Assembly: GCA_934101795.1 (NCBI GenBank)
Contig: CAKORY010000020.1
Location: forward strand, 1 to 15,971
Reading direction: 5' to 3'
DNA from: an uncultured Bacilli bacterium
GTDB lineage: Bacteria; Bacillota_I; Bacilli_A; RF39; UBA660
DNA: 15,971 bases
Positions 13,770 to 15,971 of this stretch are shown here, piece after piece (position 1 is the stretch's first letter; the number at the start of each line of letters is the position of its first letter). The notes beneath the pieces are model-generated. The model saw only the letters and a list, made by a program, of their open reading frames with translations. It did no database searches and had not been told where the DNA came from. The position numbers and the translations under genes were made by a program.

Positions 13770-14483
13770 ATGATTAACAATAAACCAATCATAAGAGATA
13801 AAAATTTTATATCAACAAATAATTCAGTAACGAGTGGAAAAACCTATGAAAAACCAATGACATGTCCTAATTGTGGATATGGCACAGATTCTGTAGTTGT
13901 AAATTATTGGACAAGTAATACATCAGATGGAATGCTATTAGTTGTAATTCATAAATGTACATCGTGTGATTATATATTTCACGCCAATTATCTTTGGAAT
14001 AAAGAAGAAAATAAATATAAGTTTATTTCAATATATCCTTCATTTAAAGATAGAAAATTTGACGAATATATTGAAGAGGTATCACCAAGATTTATAAAAT
14101 TATACCATGAAGCCAGTAAGGCAGAATTTGATGGTAATTTAGATTTAGCTGGGTGTGGTTATAGAAATGCAATGGAAATACTAATTAAAGATTATGCAAT
14201 TAATTGCTTAGGTGAAGAAAAAAAGAAAGTTGTAAAAAAACATTTGGATGAAGCCATAGGGGAGTTCTTACCAAATTATAAATATAAAAATGTTGCGGAT
14301 GTTGTAAGAATATTAGGTAATGATACAACTCATTACGAAAAAAAATATGAAGAGATAGATTTCTCAGTATTAAAACAATATTTAGATATTTTTATTGAAG
14401 TTATTGATGTGGAGATAAAAATGAAAAATCCTCCTGTCAAAAGAAAATCGTCTGTTAAAAAGGAGGAACTTGTAAATGAATAA
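13770..14483 (+). CDS. DUF4145 zinc-ribbon protein of the Type I R-M operon
   Basis: This 237-aa protein starts at ATG 13770, 5 nt after GGAGG (13760-13764); the in-frame TTG at 13758 has no such site. It carries a zinc ribbon, CPNCGYG (about residues 31-37) with CTSCDY about 30 residues later. The helical region typical of DUF4145 (ASKAEFDGNLDLAGCGYRNAMEILIKDYA), with a later HYEK-containing block, follows. DUF4145 proteins frequently sit in Type I restriction operons and their exact activity is not settled. Its last 8 nt overlap hsdM, and the hsdM ribosome site AGGAGG lies inside its final codons, so the two are coupled. Confidence 0.8.
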   Translation: MINNKPIIRDKNFISTNNSVTSGKTYEKPMTCPNCGYGTDSVVVNYWTSNTSDGMLLVVIHKCTSCDYIFHANYLWNKEENKYKFISIYPSFKDRKFDEYIEEVSPRFIKLYHEASKAEFDGNLDLAGCGYRNAMEILIKDYAINCLGEEKKKVVKKHLDEAIGEFLPNYKYKNVADVVRILGNDTTHYEKKYEEIDFSVLKQYLDIFIEVIDVEIKMKNPPVKRKSSVKKEELVNE

Positions 14484-15971
14484 TAAAAAAGAGATTGAAA
14501 GAGAAGAATTGCATAAAACAATTTGGAAAATAGCAAATGAATTAAGAGGATCAGTAGATGGATGGGATTTTAAACAATATGTATTAGGTTTATTGTTTTA
14601 TAGATTTATATCTGAAAATATAGAAAACTATGTTAATGAAAATCAAAGAAAAGCAGGTATTGAAGATTTTAAATATAGAGATATTTCTGATGATGAAGCG
14701 TTACTTGGAAAAACACAAATACTTGAAGAAAAGGGATTATTTATTTTACCTAGTGAATTATTTTGTAACGTTAGAAAAAATGCTGATAAAAATGAAAATT
14801 TAAATGTAGTAATTTCTAATATATTTAATAATATTGAATCATCAGCAAGAGGAACCGCATCAGAGAATGACGTAAAAGGTTTATTTGATGATTTTACAAT
14901 AGATAATAAATTAGGTAATACAGTTGATGAAAGAAACGAAAAGCTTGTTAAATTATTAAATGCAATAGGAGAATTGAATTTTGGAGATTATGAAGAAAAT
15001 AAGATAGACTTATTTGGTGATGCTTACGAATTTTTAATGACTATGTATGCATCATCAGCGGGTAAATCGGGTGGAGAATTCTTTACTCCTCAAGAAGTTG
15101 GAGAACTGCTTGCAAAAATTGTTATAATGGATAAAACATCTGTTAATAAAGTATATGATCCTGCTTGTGGTTCAGGTGGATTATTACTTAAATTTGCTAA
15201 GATACTTGGAAAAGAAAATGTAAGAGAAGGATTTTTCGGCCAAGAAATAAATCTTACAACATACAACTTAGCTAGAATAAATATGTTCTTACATAATATT
15301 AATTACAATAACTTTAGTATTGAAAGAGGAGATACATTAATACATCCATTACATTGGAATGATGAACCATTTGACGCAATAGTATCTAATCCTCCATATT
15401 CAATAAAATGGGCAGGCAAGTCTAATCCACTATTAATAAATGATGAAAGATTTGCTCCAGCGGGTGTATTAGCACCAGAATCAAAAGCAGATTTAGCATT
15501 TACTATGCATATGTTATCATGGTTATCACCTAAAGGTACTGCGGCTATAGTTGAGTTCCCTGGCGTACTTTACAGAGGAGGAGCAGAACAAAAGATTAGA
15601 AAGTATATGATTGATAACAACTTTGTTGATACTGTTATTCAATTACCTTCTGATTTATTCTTTGGTACATCGATTGCCACTTGTATTTTAGTATTAAAGA
15701 AAAATAAATTAGATAACAATATTTTATTTGTAGATGCCTCTAATGAATTTACTAGAAATACTAATAAAAATAAATTATCAGAAGAAAACATAAATAATAT
15801 AATTAGTTTATTAAAAGATAGAAAATCATTTGAAAATAAATCTTATTTAGCTACATATGAAGAAATCAAAGATAATGATTACAATATATCAGTTAATTCT
15901 TACTTAAGAGCAAATACTGAAGATAAAAAAATAGATATAAATGAAGTAAATAGAAAACTTGCTGAAATTGT
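14476..15971 (+). CDS. hsdM: Type I restriction-modification methyltransferase subunit HsdM, 3'-truncated by window
   Basis: The gene is open at the window edge after 498 codons. ATG 14476 follows AGGAGG (14461-14466). The N-terminal HsdM domain (ELHKTIWKIANELRGSVDGWDFKQYVLGLLFYRFISE) is followed by the N6-adenine methyltransferase. That part carries GGEFFTPQEV, SAM motif I DPACGSGGLL and catalytic NPPYS. Then come DLAFTMHMLSWL and a block ending DLFFGTSIATCILVLKK, both strongly conserved in HsdM. The protein would join HsdS for sequence recognition and HsdR for cleavage; both are expected downstream but not visible. Motifs are intact. Confidence 0.95.
   Translation, partial: MNNKKEIEREELHKTIWKIANELRGSVDGWDFKQYVLGLLFYRFISENIENYVNENQRKAGIEDFKYRDISDDEALLGKTQILEEKGLFILPSELFCNVRKNADKNENLNVVISNIFNNIESSARGTASENDVKGLFDDFTIDNKLGNTVDERNEKLVKLLNAIGELNFGDYEENKIDLFGDAYEFLMTMYASSAGKSGGEFFTPQEVGELLAKIVIMDKTSVNKVYDPACGSGGLLLKFAKILGKENVREGFFGQEINLTTYNLARINMFLHNINYNNFSIERGDTLIHPLHWNDEPFDAIVSNPPYSIKWAGKSNPLLINDERFAPAGVLAPESKADLAFTMHMLSWLSPKGTAAIVEFPGVLYRGGAEQKIRKYMIDNNFVDTVIQLPSDLFFGTSIATCILVLKKNKLDNNILFVDASNEFTRNTNKNKLSEENINNIISLLKDRKSFENKSYLATYEEIKDNDYNISVNSYLRANTEDKKIDINEVNRKLAEI

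Noticed and set aside
1..15971. CRISPR arrays and tRNA or rRNA genes
   Set aside because: No regularly spaced repeats, tRNA cloverleaf or TTCRA-containing arm, or rRNA segment was seen on either strand.

Overview
The window is very AT-rich DNA that uses the standard genetic code (TGA ends several genes and TGG encodes Trp) with strong GGAGG-type ribosome binding sites. Together with a TnpV-family gene and an AP2-arm tyrosine integrase, this points to a low-GC Firmicute (Bacillota), probably gut-associated. The species cannot be told from the sequence. The window is a chain of accessory modules: two integrative-element modules, one live and one decayed, carrying several defence-type gene sets.

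Left element, about 1-10938. A leftward operon encodes a small excisionase-like HTH protein (2394-2158), a RepA/RecA-like ATPase (2146-1142) and an intact tyrosine integrase (1139-24). It diverges from an XRE-family regulator (2619-3146). The space between them holds two operators with identical half-sites (TTGTGA-N7-TCACAA) and two opposed promoters, forming a compact switch. Tandem AGGTACCC octamers with a 12-bp period occur at 1-20 and again, slightly diverged, at 10919-10938. They are candidate integrase arm sites marking the element's ends.

Cargo 1, 3238-8364, is a four-gene rightward operon with overlapping or close junctions: a double zinc-ribbon protein, an unrecognised 266-aa protein, an MmeI-like single-chain restriction-modification enzyme, and a DUF4238 protein. 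It lies between two inverted copies of a ~65-bp repeat whose 25-bp hairpin core is identical in both copies.

Cargo 2, about 8458-10190, is a retron-like unit: a promoter, a relatively GC-rich and strongly structured non-coding RNA, a 65-aa two-segment membrane peptide, and a reverse transcriptase with the retron hallmarks NAxxH and (V/I)TG, ending at a bidirectional terminator. This is the best candidate for an undescribed system. At the right end of the element a leftward pair encodes a TnpV-family protein and a small unrecognised protein.

Right part, 10939-15971. Two terminators are followed by a second, divergent DUF4238-like gene (11281-12276). It converges on a decayed integrase gene (13609-12273) that has an in-frame N-terminal fusion to a homologue of the small TnpV partner, a frameshift at a (TA)6 run and a lost active-site His. 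A rightward operon then starts at 13770 with a DUF4145 zinc-ribbon protein overlapping hsdM of a Type I restriction-modification system, which runs off the window.

Biologically, the left module supplies movement and its control. The rest looks like anti-phage cargo: Type IIL-like R-M, retron-like RT, Type I R-M and DUF4238/DUF4145 accessory proteins. All functional calls rest on motif reading alone; no searches were run.
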